64,000 nt of DNA from Egicoccus sp. AB-alg6-2. GTDB lineage: Bacteria; Actinomycetota; Nitriliruptoria; Nitriliruptorales; Nitriliruptoraceae. The stretch covers positions 186,001 to 250,000 of the forward strand of contig NZ_JBGUAY010000005.1 of NCBI RefSeq assembly GCF_041821025.1, read 5' to 3'. The translations under genes were made by a program, and so were the position numbers. Positions 18,478 to 28,011 of the stretch are shown one piece after another. Position 1 is the first letter of the stretch. Every line of letters begins with the position of its first letter. Below the pieces are notes generated by a model, which was given only the letters and a program-made list of their open reading frames with translations, was not told where the DNA came from and did no database searches.

Positions 18478-20679
18478 CTAGCGGTGCAGGTCGAACCGGT
18501 CGGCCTGCATGACCTTCACCCAGCCCTGGATGAACTTGTCCAGCATGAGTTGCTCGCCGCCGTTGGCGCCGAACTCCTCGGCGATGGCCCGCAGCTGCGA
18601 GTTGGAGCCGTACACCAGGTCGACGCGGGTCGCCGTCCACCTGGTCTCGCCGGTCGCGCGGTCCTTGCCCTCGAAGCGCTCCTCGCCCTCGCCGATCGGT
18701 TCCCAGACGGTGCCCATGTCGATGAGGTTGACGAAGAAGTCGTTCGTGAGCTGGCCTGGACGGTCCGTGAGGATCCCGTCGGTGTTGTCGTCACCGGCGT
18801 TCGCCCCGATGGCGCGCATGCCACCCACCAGCGCCGCCATCTCCGGCGCGGTGAGGTTGAGCATGAAGGCCCGGTCGACCATCAGGTGCTCGGTCGGGAT
18901 GCCGACGTCCTTCTGCAGGTAGTTGCGGAAGGCGTCGTGCCGCGGCTCGAGCCAGGCGAACGTGTCGACCTCGGTCATCTCCTGGGTCGCGTCGGTGCGC
19001 CCCGGCGTGAACGGGACGGTCACGTCGTGCCCGGCCGCCGAGGCCGCCATCTCGATGCCGACGCTGCCGCCGAGGACGATCATGTCGGCCAGCGAGACGT
19101 TGAAGCCGGACGCGTCCTTGATCTGCTCGAGCTGATCGATGACGGCCGACACGCCGGAACGGAGGTTGACGTCCCAGCTCGCCTGCGGCTCGAGGCGGAT
19201 GCGCGCGCCGTTGGCACCACCACGGTGGTCGGTCTGCCGGTAGGTGCAGGCGGAGGCCCATGCGGTGCCCACCAGTTGCTTCGCGGTGAGGCCCGACTCG
19301 GCGATCTGCCGCTTGAGCGTCGCGACCTGGTCCTCGTCGACCAGCGGGCCCTCGTGCGCCGGGACCGGGTCCTGCCAGATCATTTCCTCGCTCGGCACCT
19401 GCGGGCCGAGGTAACGCGAGCTCGGGCCCATGTCACGGTGCAGCAGCTTGTACCAGGCACGCGCGAACTCGTCGGCCAGCACGTCCGGGTTGTCGAAGTA
19501 CTCCTTGGCGATCTCGAGATAGTCGGGGTCGGCCAACATCGCCATGTCGGCCGTCGACATCACCGGCTTGTTCATGCGGCCCTCGACGTGGGCGTCGGGG
19601 ACCATGAACCGCTCGTCGGGGTCGACCGGCTCCCACTGCTTCGCGCCGGCGGGCGACTCGGTGAGCTCCCACTTGTTGTTGAACAACGTGTCGAGGTAGG
19701 AGTTGTCCCACGTCGTCGGGGTCGGAGTCCAGGCACCTTCGAGGCCCGAGGTGATGGTGTACTCGCCGAGGCCGGTCTCGTGCGTGTTGGCCCAGCCGAT
19801 GCCCATCTCGTGGATCTTGGCTTCCTCGGGGGCGCCGCTGACGGCCTCCTTCGGGCCGTTGCCGTGCATCTTGCCGAAGGTGTGACCACCCACCGTCAGT
19901 GCGACGGTCTCGCGGTCGTTCATCCCCATGCGGCCGAAGGTCTCGCGGATGTCCTGCGCCGACTTGAGCGCGTCCGGCACGCCGTTCGGCCCCTCCGGGT
20001 TGACGTAGATCAGGCCCATCTGAACCGCGGCGAGCGGGTTGTCGAGGACGCGGCTGCCGTCTTCCCACGTGCCGGTGTAGCGGTCGTCGTTGGTCGAGAG
20101 CCACTCGTTCTCGGGGCCCCAGTAGATGTCGTCCTCGGGTGCCCAGATGTCGGAGCGACCGAACCCGAACCCGAAGGTCTTGAAGCCCATCGTCTCGAGT
20201 GCGCGGTTGCCGGCGAAGACGAGCAGGTCGGCCCACGAGATCTTCTCGCCGTACTTCTGCTTGATCGGCCACAGCAGCCGGCGGGCCTTGTCGAGGTTGC
20301 CGTTGTCCGGCCAGCTGTTGAGCGGCGCGAACCGCTGCGCCCCGGTGCCGCCACCGCCGCGACCGTCCACGGCACGGTACGTGCCGGCCGCGTGCCACGA
20401 CATGCGGATGAAGAACGGCCCGTAGTGGCCCCAGTCGGCGGGCCACCATTCCTTCGAGTCGGTCATCAGCGCGTCGACGTCGGCGCTCAGTTCGTCGACG
20501 TCGATCTGCGCGAAGGCCTGGGCGTAGCGGAAGTCCTCACCGAAGGGGCTCGAACCGGGGTGCTTCTGGTGCAAGACGTTGAGCGAGAGCTGGTCTGGCC
20601 ACCAGTGCTCGTTGCCCTGCAGACTGGGCGTGGTGCGGGCGGCCCACTCCGGGCGGCGGGCGGGCTGTTGGTCGGACAC
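18478..20679 (-). CDS. katG: Catalase-peroxidase
   Basis: A 733-residue bifunctional haem enzyme that removes hydrogen peroxide. The distal triad Arg92-Trp95-His96 lies in [11 protein letters not shown], and the proximal haem ligand His266 in VGGHTFGK. Trp95, Tyr225 (LIYVNPEGP) and Met251 match the cross-linked Trp-Tyr-Met adduct needed for catalase activity. The start is GTG at 20677-20679 with GGAGG six bases before it; the open frame runs 113 codons further but crosses the promoter region and shows no homology. A Fur-family gene is divergently placed 181 bases away, a common pairing for oxidative-stress control. Confidence 0.97.
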   Translation of the reverse strand: MSDQQPARRPEWAARTTPSLQGNEHWWPDQLSLNVLHQKHPGSSPFGEDFRYAQAFAQIDVDELSADVDALMTDSKEWWPADWGHYGPFFIRMSWHAAGTYRAVDGRGGGGTGAQRFAPLNSWPDNGNLDKARRLLWPIKQKYGEKISWADLLVFAGNRALETMGFKTFGFGFGRSDIWAPEDDIYWGPENEWLSTNDDRYTGTWEDGSRVLDNPLAAVQMGLIYVNPEGPNGVPDALKSAQDIRETFGRMGMNDRETVALTVGGHTFGKMHGNGPKEAVSGAPEEAKIHEMGIGWANTHETGLGEYTITSGLEGAWTPTPTTWDNSYLDTLFNNKWELTESPAGAKQWEPVDPDERFMVPDAHVEGRMNKPVMSTADMAMLADPDYLEIAKEYFDNPDVLADEFARAWYKLLHRDMGPSSRYLGPQVPSEEMIWQDPVPAHEGPLVDEDQVATLKRQIAESGLTAKQLVGTAWASACTYRQTDHRGGANGARIRLEPQASWDVNLRSGVSAVIDQLEQIKDASGFNVSLADMIVLGGSVGIEMAASAAGHDVTVPFTPGRTDATQEMTEVDTFAWLEPRHDAFRNYLQKDVGIPTEHLMVDRAFMLNLTAPEMAALVGGMRAIGANAGDDNTDGILTDRPGQLTNDFFVNLIDMGTVWEPIGEGEERFEGKDRATGETRWTATRVDLVYGSNSQLRAIAEEFGANGGEQLMLDKFIQGWVKVMQADRFDLHR

Positions 20680-20755
20680 GTTGTCCTCCTCGGAAGGCCT
20701 GGGTGCGCCTGCCTCCGAAAAGCGAGGCCGGCCGCGTCGGTCGGTACGAGGCCCC

Positions 20756-20785
20756 AACCTAGAACAGTTCCAAGCGTGGAGGCAA
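20756..20785 (-). promoter_or_regulatory. Candidate katG promoter
   Basis: Reading the minus strand, TTGCCT (20785-20780) and TAGGTT (20761-20756) are separated by 18 bases and lie 77 bases before the katG start. The divergent fur gene also uses this region; a CCAG-GTAT-CTGG palindrome lies at 20802-20813 and a weak TAGCGT -10 element at 20814-20819. Which of these the Fur protein binds is not known. Confidence 0.4.
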
Positions 20786-20860
20786 CCTGCACTTCGAACC
20801 TCCAGGTATCTGGTAGCGTTCCACCGCGCTTCCCCCTTGAACCAGCGCAAGGAACCATTC

Positions 20861-21277
20861 GTGCAGCCGCTGCTGACCCGCCTCCGCAACCGCCAGTGGC
20901 GCCTGACGGCGCAGCGACGCGTCATCGCCGAGGTGCTCGCCGGCGAGCACGTCCACCTGACCGCGGACGAGGTCTTCGAGCGCTCCCGCGCGATCCTGCC
21001 CGAGGTCAGCCGCGCCACCGTCTACAACACCCTCAACGAGCTGGTTGGCATGGGCGAGCTGTTCGAGGTGACGCACGTCGACGGACGCAAGCGGTACGAC
21101 CCCAACGTCGAGGAACGCCACCACCACCTGGTGTGCGTCGACTGCGGCCGGATGCTCGACGTCCTGGCCGACGACCCGCGCCTGCCCGAGGGCCAGCAGC
21201 ACGGCTTCGAGGTGCTCCGCGTCGAGGTCACCTTCCGGGCGCGCTGCCCCGACTGCGTCCCGGTCGCGACGGTCTGA
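20861..21277 (+). CDS. Fur-family metalloregulator / peroxide sensor
   Basis: A 138-residue Fur-superfamily repressor with an N-terminal winged helix ([15 protein letters not shown] ... [18 protein letters not shown]). The dimerisation domain carries the [12 protein letters not shown] metal region. Two CxxC pairs (CVDC and CPDC) would hold the structural zinc. Divergence from katG suggests it represses katG, as PerR/FurA/CatR-type proteins do; iron, manganese or peroxide as signal cannot be decided. The start is GTG at 20861 with AAGGAA at a normal distance; the longer frame overlaps the katG gene and is rejected. Confidence 0.9.
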   Translation: MQPLLTRLRNRQWRLTAQRRVIAEVLAGEHVHLTADEVFERSRAILPEVSRATVYNTLNELVGMGELFEVTHVDGRKRYDPNVEERHHHLVCVDCGRMLDVLADDPRLPEGQQHGFEVLRVEVTFRARCPDCVPVATV

Positions 21278-21415
21278 CGCTCCCGCCACCCGGTGACGAA
21301 CCCGCTCGCCCGGTGCGCGGGCCGTGGCGACGTCGGCGGCGCCTTCAGCGGACCGGTCACCGTTACGCTCCTGCGGCCGTTCGCTGGGTGGATCGACGCA
21401 GACCGGGAGCAACAC

Positions 21416-22606
21416 GTGGCGCGGAACACGCAGACGTTCGAGGGCATGTGGTCCGACCTGGCCGACGTCGGCCGGGCACCTGCCGGTGGATATCGCCGGT
21501 TCGTGTGGTCCGACGCGGACCTGACGCTGCGGAACTGGTTCGTCCAACAGGCCAACGACCGTGGCCTGGGCGTTCGCGAGGACCGGGCCGGCAACCTGTG
21601 GGCGTGGTGGGGCGATCCGACGGCCGGCGACGCCGTCGTGACCGGGAGCCACCTCGACTCGGTCCCCTCCGGCGGGGCGTTCGACGGACCGCTCGGTGTC
21701 GTGTCCGGCTTCCTCGCCGTCGACCGGTTGCTCGAGGCCGGCACGATGCCGGACCGCCCGATCGCGGTGGTCGCCTTCTCCGACGAGGAGGGCGGCCGCT
21801 ACGGCATCGCCTGCGGGGGCTCACGACTGCTGACCGGCGCGCTCGCCCCCGACCGGGCGCTCGCGCTTCGCGACGACGACGGCCTCACCCAGGCCGAGGC
21901 GCTGCGGGCAGCCGGCCGCGACCTCGCCTCGTTCGGCGCCGACCCGGAGGCCCTCGGCGCCATCGGCACCTTCGTCGAGCTCCACGTCGAACAGGGCCGT
22001 GGGTTGGTCGACCTCGACGCGCCGGTCGGCGTGGCGTCGGCGATCCGCGGACACGGACGATGGCGCTTCGACCTGCTCGGTCGACCCGACCACGCGGGGA
22101 CGACCCGGCTCGAGGACCGTGACGACCCGATGCTCACCCAGGCCCGGCTCGTGCTGGCCGCCCGGGAGGCCGCCCAGCGTCATGGTGCGGTCGCCACGGT
22201 CGGCCGGGTGCGCGTCGAACCGAACGCCGTGAACGCCATCCCGTCACGCGTGCAGGCATGGGTGGACGCCCGCGCCGACGACGACGCGACCGTACGTGCG
22301 GTCATCGCCGACATCGCCAACGCCGTCGGGGTGGGTGCCGACGAGGAGTCCTGGACCGCCCGGGTCGACTTCGAGCCGGTGCTGCGCGATCGTCTCGTGA
22401 CCACCCTGGACGGCGTTCCGGTGCTGCCGACCGGCGCCGGTCACGATGCGGGCATCCTCGCCTCGGTCGGGATTCCGGCGGCGATGCTGTTCGTCCGCAA
22501 TCCGACCGGCGTCTCCCACGCGCCGGACGAGTTCGCCGAGGCCGCCGACTGTCTCGCCGGTGTCGACGCGCTCACCACCGTGCTGCGCGACCTCGCCTGG
22601 GTCTGA
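21416..22606 (+). CDS. M20-family amidohydrolase (allantoate amidohydrolase / N-carbamoylase type) in the hut locus
   Basis: A 396-residue zinc peptidase-fold enzyme. Metal and catalytic motifs are GSHLDSVPSGGAFDG, FSDEEGGRYG, ELHVEQG, the GAGHDA loop and VSHAPDEFAE, as in allantoate amidohydrolases and L-N-carbamoylases. No allantoin genes are near. Because hutF follows and no HutG is visible, it may hydrolyse N-formylglutamate to glutamate and formate. As I recall, related genes sit beside hutF and hutI in streptomycetes. I chose GTG 21416 with a GGGAG site; the open frame extends back to 21293 without matching the family. Confidence 0.8.
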   Translation: MARNTQTFEGMWSDLADVGRAPAGGYRRFVWSDADLTLRNWFVQQANDRGLGVREDRAGNLWAWWGDPTAGDAVVTGSHLDSVPSGGAFDGPLGVVSGFLAVDRLLEAGTMPDRPIAVVAFSDEEGGRYGIACGGSRLLTGALAPDRALALRDDDGLTQAEALRAAGRDLASFGADPEALGAIGTFVELHVEQGRGLVDLDAPVGVASAIRGHGRWRFDLLGRPDHAGTTRLEDRDDPMLTQARLVLAAREAAQRHGAVATVGRVRVEPNAVNAIPSRVQAWVDARADDDATVRAVIADIANAVGVGADEESWTARVDFEPVLRDRLVTTLDGVPVLPTGAGHDAGILASVGIPAAMLFVRNPTGVSHAPDEFAEAADCLAGVDALTTVLRDLAWV

Positions 22607-22636
22607 CCGCCGCTGGCCGACGCCCCTGGAGGACGC

Positions 22637-23761
22637 GTGGAACCGCTCACCCACATCGACCGAACGCTGTCAGCACCTGCGTTGCCCGGGGGGCTGGACA
22701 CGCCGGCGGTCGTGGTCGACCTCGACCGCGTGGACGCCAACGTCGCCCGGATGCAGGCTCGCCTCGACGAGCGTGGCGTCTCGCTGCGTCCCCATGCGAA
22801 GACCCACAAGAGCCCGTTCTTCGCCGCCCGGCAGCTGGACGCCGGCGCGGTCGGCATCACGGTCGCCGTTCTCGGCGAGGCGCAGGTCATGGCCGACGCC
22901 GGTATCCAGGACGTCTTCGTCGCCTACCCGGTGTGGGCCGTCGGAGCGAAGGCGGATCGCCTGCGCGAGCTGGCCGGTCGCGTCCGCCTCGCCGTCGGTG
23001 TGGACTCGGTCGAGGGCGCGCGACAACTCGGACGCGCCCTCGCCGGCGCGGCCGCAGGACCCGAGGTGCTCATCGAGCTCGATTCCGGCGAAGGGCGAAC
23101 CGGCACGGACGCGACGAGGGTGGTCGCCGTCGCGCGGGCGGTGGCCGACGCCGGGCTGACGCTGCGCGGGGTGTTCACGCACGGTGGACACGCCTACCAG
23201 GGTCCCGACCGGGTCGCCGGGGCTGCCGAGGACGAGGGCTCGACGCTCGGCGCCGCCCTCCACGACCTTCGCGACGCGGGCTTCGAGGTGCGGGTCGTCA
23301 GCGCCGGTTCGACCCCCACGGCCGTCGCGTCCGCCGCCGGACCCGTCACCGAGGAGCGGCCCGGCACGTACGTGTTCGGCGACCGCCAGCAGGCCAACCT
23401 CGGCGGCTCGGACCCGACGACGCTCGCCCTGACCGTCGCGGCCACCGTGGTGAGCACCGCCGTTCCCGGCCGCTGCGTCCTCGACGCGGGCGCGAAGGCG
23501 TTGGCCAAGGACAAGCCGGACTGGCTCGCGGGTCACGGCGTCGTACCCATGTTGCCCGGTGCCGTCATCCGCGCCGTCTACGACCACCACGCCGTGGTCG
23601 AACTCGCCGAGGACACACCCGCTCCGCGCGTCGGCGACGTCGTCGGAGTCGTGCCCAACCACGCCTGCCCGGTCGTCAACCTCACCGACGAACTGCTGCT
23701 GACGCGCGACGGCGAACTGGTGGAGCGCCTACCGGTGCTCGCGCGGGGCCGTAACCGCTGA
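22637..23761 (+). CDS. Fold-III PLP enzyme, D-serine dehydratase / D-threonine aldolase-like
   Basis: A 374-residue alanine-racemase-fold enzyme. The PLP lysine is probably Lys55 in RPHAKTHKS, the phosphate/ring segment is VVSAGSTPT, and the C-terminal PNHACPVVNL supplies the His-x-Cys pair that binds zinc in D-serine dehydratase and D-threonine aldolase. The GTG start has a strong GGAGG. It sits 30 bases behind the M20 gene and before hutF, so it appears to be part of the histidine locus. A role there is not established; it may remove a D-amino acid or act on a side product. Confidence 0.82.
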   Translation: MEPLTHIDRTLSAPALPGGLDTPAVVVDLDRVDANVARMQARLDERGVSLRPHAKTHKSPFFAARQLDAGAVGITVAVLGEAQVMADAGIQDVFVAYPVWAVGAKADRLRELAGRVRLAVGVDSVEGARQLGRALAGAAAGPEVLIELDSGEGRTGTDATRVVAVARAVADAGLTLRGVFTHGGHAYQGPDRVAGAAEDEGSTLGAALHDLRDAGFEVRVVSAGSTPTAVASAAGPVTEERPGTYVFGDRQQANLGGSDPTTLALTVAATVVSTAVPGRCVLDAGAKALAKDKPDWLAGHGVVPMLPGAVIRAVYDHHAVVELAEDTPAPRVGDVVGVVPNHACPVVNLTDELLLTRDGELVERLPVLARGRNR

Positions 23762-23870
23762 CGAGGGCGTCGATGCCGAGTCCCGGGCCGGCCTGCCCGA
23801 ACCGGGTCGATCCGTCGTAGGGTTCGGTCCTTCCCGATACCTCCCGACCACCGATCACCGAGGCAGCCCC

Positions 23871-25247
23871 GTGTCGTCTTCCGTCTGGCGGTGCGACCTC
23901 GCGCTGCTGCCGTCCGGCGAGGTCGCCCGTGACGTCGTGGTCGAGGCGGAGGACGGCCGGTTCGCCCGCGTCGAGGTGGGCGCGGAGGCCCCGGCGGAAG
24001 CGGTCCACCTGCGCGGACTGGTGCTGCCCGGTATGGCGGACGCGCACAGCCATGCGTTCCACCGCGCCTTGCGAGGGCGGACCCACACCGGCCGCGGTTC
24101 GTTCTGGAGCTGGCGTGAGCAGATGTACGCCCTCGCCGGCCGGCTGACGCCGGACACCTACCTGCCGCTCGCGCGGGCCGCCTTCGCCGAGGGCGTGTCG
24201 GCGGGCTACACCACCGTGGGCGAGTTCCACTACCTCCACCACGGACCCGACGGCCGCCGCTACGCGGATCCGAACGAGATGGGCCACGTGCTCGTGCGGG
24301 CGGCACGCGAGGCCGGCGTCCGGCTGAGCCTGCTCGACACCTGCTACCTGACCGGCGGCGTGGAACCGGGCGGTCACGGCGGCGACCACGTGCCGTTGAC
24401 GGGCGCGCAGCTCCGCTTCGGCGACGGCACCGCCGATGCCTGGGCCGCCCGCGTCGACGACCTCGCGTCGGCCCATGCCGGCGAGGACGGGATCCTGGTC
24501 GGTGCGGCGATCCATTCCGTGCGGGCCGTCCCCGCCGACGCACTCTCCGTCGTCGCCGAGTGGGCCGACGGCGCCGGTGCCCCGCTGCATGCCCACGTCT
24601 CCGAGCAGCCGGCCGAGAACGAGGCCTGCCACGCCATCCACGGCACGACCCCGACGCAACTGCTGTTCGACCACGGCGTGCTGTCCGACCGGTTCACCGC
24701 CGTCCACGCCACCCACCTCACGCCGGAGGACCGCACCGTGCTCGGGACCTCCCGCGCCCACGCCTGCTTCTGCCCGACGACCGAACGCGACCTCGCCGAC
24801 GGGATCGGCCCGGTCCGCGAACTGCTCGATGCCGGTGCCCGGCTGACGTTCGGCTCCGACAGCCGCGCCGTGGTCGACGCCTTCGAGGAGGCCCGGGCGA
24901 CCGAGCTGCACGCCCGCCTGGCCACCCTGCAGCGTGGCGTGCTGCGCAGCGAGGAGCTGCTCGCCGGCCTTGGCATCGACGGCCACGCCTCGCTCGGTTT
25001 CGCCGACGCCGGCCGCATCGAGGTGGGCGCCCGGGCCGACCTCGTCGCCGTGGCGCTCGACTCGGTCCGGACCGCGGGGGCGTCCCCGGGGACGGCGCTC
25101 GACACCGTGCTGTTCGCGGGCAGCGCGGCGGACGTGACCGACGTGGTCGTCGACGGCCGTGCGGTGGTCCGTGGCGGGCAGCACGTGCTCGGCGACATCG
25201 CTCAGCTGCTGTCCGAGGCGATCACGAACGCCCTCGAGGAGTCCTGA
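23871..25247 (+). CDS. hutF: Formimidoylglutamate deiminase
   Basis: A 458-residue amidohydrolase-superfamily enzyme converting N-formimino-L-glutamate to N-formyl-L-glutamate and ammonia. Visible are the metal motif [11 protein letters not shown], the [15 protein letters not shown] segment typical of HutF, the [15 protein letters not shown] metal His region, VHATHLT, and TFGSDSRAV with the catalytic Asp. The start is GTG at 23871 with GAGG upstream. hutI begins 1 base after its stop. Its presence defines the five-step route through formylglutamate, not the formamide route. Confidence 0.93.
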   Translation: MSSSVWRCDLALLPSGEVARDVVVEAEDGRFARVEVGAEAPAEAVHLRGLVLPGMADAHSHAFHRALRGRTHTGRGSFWSWREQMYALAGRLTPDTYLPLARAAFAEGVSAGYTTVGEFHYLHHGPDGRRYADPNEMGHVLVRAAREAGVRLSLLDTCYLTGGVEPGGHGGDHVPLTGAQLRFGDGTADAWAARVDDLASAHAGEDGILVGAAIHSVRAVPADALSVVAEWADGAGAPLHAHVSEQPAENEACHAIHGTTPTQLLFDHGVLSDRFTAVHATHLTPEDRTVLGTSRAHACFCPTTERDLADGIGPVRELLDAGARLTFGSDSRAVVDAFEEARATELHARLATLQRGVLRSEELLAGLGIDGHASLGFADAGRIEVGARADLVAVALDSVRTAGASPGTALDTVLFAGSAADVTDVVVDGRAVVRGGQHVLGDIAQLLSEAITNALEES

Positions 25248-25248
25248 C

Positions 25249-26421
25249 GTGGCAAGCGTTCTCTACGACAACATCGGCGAACTCGTCACCAACGACCCGA
25301 CACAGGGCGACGGGTCGTTCCTCGGACTGCTGCGTGGGGCGGCCGTCGTGGTCGACGACGGGGTGATCGCCTGGATCGGCGAGGCGGGGACCGCGTCACC
25401 GACCGACGAGCGACGCGACCTCGCGGGTCGCTGCGTGCTGCCGGGATTCGTCGACGGTCACACGCACCTGGTCTTCGCGGGCGACCGGGCACAGGAGTTC
25501 GCCGCCCGGATGGCCGGCGAGCCCTACGCGGCCGGAGGCATCCGAACCACGGTCCGTGCCACCCGCACCGCGTCCGCGGAAGCCTTGCTTGCGTCGGCCA
25601 CGAAACGCCTCGACGAGGCCCGCGACCAGGGCACCGCGCTGGTCGAGATCAAGTCCGGCTACGGCCTCGACGTCGAGACCGAGGTCAAGATGCTGCAGGT
25701 CGCCCGGCTGCTGACCGACGAGACCACCTTCCTGGGCGCCCACGTCGTACCCGAGGAGTTCGCGCACGACCACCGGGGGTACGTCGACCTGGTCAAGGGC
25801 GCGATGCTCGACGCCTGCGCCCCATACGCGAAGTGGATCGACGTCTTCGTCGAGGACGGCGCGTTCGACGCCGAGGCCGCCCGCGAGATCCTGCTCGCCG
25901 GCGCGGCAAGGGGTCTGGGGCTACGCGTGCACGCCAACCAGCTCCGCCCCGGACCCGGCGTACGGCTGGCCTGCGAACTCGGCGCGGCGAGCGCCGACCA
26001 CTGCACCCACCTCACCGATGTCGACGTGGGCGCCCTGGCCGACAGCGGCACCGTCGCCACCCTCGTCCCCGGAGCGGACTTCTCCACGCGCTCGCCCGTC
26101 TACCCCGACGGCCGCGCGCTCTGGGACGCCGGCGTCACGGTCGCCCTCGCGACCGACTGCAACCCGGGGACGAGCTACACGACCTCGATGCCGTTCGTCA
26201 TCGCGCTCGCCGTGCGCGAGTGCCACCTGACTCCCGGCGAAGCCGTCTGGGCCGCCACGGCGGGCGCAGCGCGCTCACTGCGACGCGAGCAGAGCGGCCG
26301 CCTCGAACCGGGACATCCGGCCGCGCTGGCCATGCTCGACGCGCCGTCCCACACCCACCTCGCCTACCGCCCGGGAACACCCCTGGCGACACGTCTGCCC
26401 TCGCCACGCCTGCCGGGGTGA
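25249..26421 (+). CDS. hutI: Imidazolonepropionase
   Basis: A 390-residue amidohydrolase opening the ring of 4-imidazolone-5-propionate to formiminoglutamate. The [16 protein letters not shown] metal site, [31 protein letters not shown] and [11 protein letters not shown] motifs are diagnostic. The start is GTG at 25249, one base after the hutF stop, so the two are co-transcribed and probably translationally coupled. The upstream part of the same open frame overlaps hutF and is not used. Together with hutH and hutU, ten kilobases earlier, it completes the path to formiminoglutamate. Confidence 0.95.
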   Translation: MASVLYDNIGELVTNDPTQGDGSFLGLLRGAAVVVDDGVIAWIGEAGTASPTDERRDLAGRCVLPGFVDGHTHLVFAGDRAQEFAARMAGEPYAAGGIRTTVRATRTASAEALLASATKRLDEARDQGTALVEIKSGYGLDVETEVKMLQVARLLTDETTFLGAHVVPEEFAHDHRGYVDLVKGAMLDACAPYAKWIDVFVEDGAFDAEAAREILLAGAARGLGLRVHANQLRPGPGVRLACELGAASADHCTHLTDVDVGALADSGTVATLVPGADFSTRSPVYPDGRALWDAGVTVALATDCNPGTSYTTSMPFVIALAVRECHLTPGEAVWAATAGAARSLRREQSGRLEPGHPAALAMLDAPSHTHLAYRPGTPLATRLPSPRLPG

Positions 26422-26440
26422 CCCACATACAGGAGCTGCG

Positions 26441-27175
26441 ATGTCCGCCGACCGTCCCCCGGCCGCCTACGACGACCTCGCAGCGGTCTACATCAACTGC
26501 ACGCTCAAGCCCGGCCCCGAGCGATCACACACCGAGCTGCTCGGCGAGGCGTCGATGCAGATTCTGCGCGAACAGGGCGTGCGGGTGACCTCCATCCGGG
26601 CCGTCGACCACGACATCGCCCCCGGCGTGCAACCCGACATGACCGAGCACGGGTTCGTGCGTGACGACTGGCCGGCCATCCAGCGCCAGGTCCTCGACGC
26701 CGACATCCTGGTGCTGATGACGCCGATCTGGCTCGGCGAGAAGTCCTCGGTCGCCACCCGGGTCGTCGAGCGGCTCTACGGCTGGTCGGGCGAGCTCAAC
26801 GACGGCGGGCAGTACGACTACTACGGCCGGGTCGGTGGCTGCCTGGTGACGGGCAACGAGGACGGCATCAAGCACGTCGCCATGAACCTGCTGTACTCGC
26901 TGCAGCACCTCGGCTTCACCATCCCGCCGCAGGCCGACGCGGGCTGGATCGGCGAAGCCGGACCGGGACCGTCGTACGGCGACGAACTCGACGACGGCAG
27001 CCGTGCCGGCCTCGACAACCAGTTCACACAGAAGAACACCACGTTCATGACCTGGAACCTGCTCCACCTGGCGCGCATGCTCAAGGACGCCGGCGGCATT
27101 CCCGCCCATGGCAACCAACCCGGCGCCTGGGAGTCCGGAGCCCGCTTCGGGTACCACAACCCCGAGTACCGCTGA
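26441..27175 (+). CDS. Flavodoxin-fold NAD(P)H-dependent oxidoreductase
   Basis: A 244-residue FMN-reductase-like protein. The N-terminal VYINCTLKPGPERSHT strand-loop fits the phosphate-binding loop, and ILVLMTPIWLGEKSSV and GCLVTGNEDGIKH match the flavin-contacting loops of the NADPH-dependent FMN reductase family. The C-terminal 60 residues are hydrophilic. The ATG has AGGAG six bases upstream. It follows hutI by 19 bases on the same strand and may be read through from the hut operon, but no metabolic link is evident. Confidence 0.82.
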   Translation: MSADRPPAAYDDLAAVYINCTLKPGPERSHTELLGEASMQILREQGVRVTSIRAVDHDIAPGVQPDMTEHGFVRDDWPAIQRQVLDADILVLMTPIWLGEKSSVATRVVERLYGWSGELNDGGQYDYYGRVGGCLVTGNEDGIKHVAMNLLYSLQHLGFTIPPQADAGWIGEAGPGPSYGDELDDGSRAGLDNQFTQKNTTFMTWNLLHLARMLKDAGGIPAHGNQPGAWESGARFGYHNPEYR

Positions 27176-27212
27176 CCGTCGGCCACCACGGCCGGCAACG
27201 CCCACGTCCCCG

Positions 27213-27899
27213 TCACGGGCGAGTCGCCTCCACCTCCACGGGGCCGCCGGCGTGTCGCCATTCGGGCACGCCGTCCTCGAGCCGGACGGCCCGCCGGCCG
27301 GCCCGGCCGAGACGGCGGACCGCGTCGTCGGCATAGACGCAGTACGGACCTCGGCAATAGGCGACGACGTCACGGTCCGGGGGCAGGTCGTCGAGCAGCT
27401 CGAGCTGGTCCGGCGGAACGTGCACGGCACCGGGGAGGTGGCCCGCGTCGTATTCGGCGCGTGGACGGACGTCGACGACGACCAGGTCTGCGGTCTCGAG
27501 GCGTGCGAGCAGCTCGTCCCGACCGATGGTCTCGATGTCCCTGCGGTCGCCGAGGTACCCGGCCGCGAGCTCGTCCAGACCCTCGACACGGGCGGCGGCG
27601 ACCGTGCGCATGGCCCACCACAGTTCGAGCACCTCGTCGGACGCCAGCCGATAGTGCACCTGGGTACCGGACCGCCGACCGATCACCAGCCCGGCGCGAG
27701 CCAGGGTGCGCAGATGGTGTGACGTGTTGGCCAACGACTGGCCGAGCTGCCGCGACAGCTCGTCGACGTTGCGCTCGCCCTGCGCCAGCAGTTCGACGAT
27801 CTCGGCCCGGCGGCCCGAGGCGAGCGCCTTCGCGATCGAGGCGAACCCGTCGAACAGCGCGTCCTTCGCCTGCCGAGGACGCCCACCACGGTCGACCAC
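27213..27899 (-). CDS. ArsR-family regulator fused to a rhodanese domain
   Basis: A 228-residue fusion. Residues about 10-100 form an ArsR winged helix (FASIAKALASGRRAEIVELL ... SLANTSHHLRTLARAGLV). Residues about 125-225 form a rhodanese domain (DLVVVDVRPRAEYDAGHLPG) with active-site loop YCRGPYC. The only two cysteines, Cys182 and Cys187, lie in that loop; the DNA-binding part has none, so sensing of sulfane sulfur through the rhodanese cysteine is a fair inference. The GTG at 27899 has GGAGG seven bases before it. It is divergent from the MBL/rhodanese gene, across a promoter holding two matching palindromes. Confidence 0.9.
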   Translation of the reverse strand: MVDRGGRPRQAKDALFDGFASIAKALASGRRAEIVELLAQGERNVDELSRQLGQSLANTSHHLRTLARAGLVIGRRSGTQVHYRLASDEVLELWWAMRTVAAARVEGLDELAAGYLGDRRDIETIGRDELLARLETADLVVVDVRPRAEYDAGHLPGAVHVPPDQLELLDDLPPDRDVVAYCRGPYCVYADDAVRRLGRAGRRAVRLEDGVPEWRHAGGPVEVEATRP

Positions 27900-27940
27900 C
27901 GTCCCGCCTCCAACCCGCCCACAGGCACGATACCGCTTCC

Positions 27941-27956
27941 TCAAAGAATCCCTTGA
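27941..27956. promoter_or_regulatory. Candidate ArsR-rhodanese operator, copy 1
   Basis: TCAAAGAATCCCTTGA is a near-palindrome of the form TCAAnnnATCCnTTGA. It overlaps the first bases of a putative -35 element (TTGACG, 27953-27958) of the plus-strand gene and lies 42 bases before the regulator start. Copy 2 is exactly 40 bases further on. Confidence 0.65.
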
Positions 27957-27981
27957 CGAGGATCGCTCCGGCCTGCATGCT
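27953..27981 (+). promoter_or_regulatory. Candidate promoter of the MBL/rhodanese operon
   Basis: TTGACG (27953-27958) and CATGCT (27976-27981) are 17 bases apart, the standard sigma-70-like spacing, 31 bases before the ATG at 28012. The two palindromes flank it, overlapping the -35 and the start region, which fits repression by a dimer at each site. Confidence 0.55.
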
Positions 27982-27996
27982 CAAGCGATCCTTTGA
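27981..27996. promoter_or_regulatory. Candidate ArsR-rhodanese operator, copy 2
   Basis: TCAAGCGATCCTTTGA repeats the TCAAnnnATCCnTTGA pattern of copy 1. It directly follows the proposed -10 element and would cover the transcription start and initial transcribed bases. Confidence 0.65.
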
Positions 27997-28011
27997 GTAC
28001 GGAGTATCGAC

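Noticed and set aside
18466-22122. Very long open frame on the plus strand (about 1218 codons) spanning katG, fur and the M20 gene
   Set aside because: It is antisense to katG and in another frame of fur and the M20 gene; composition is that of shadow frames in GC-rich DNA, with no recognisable domain.
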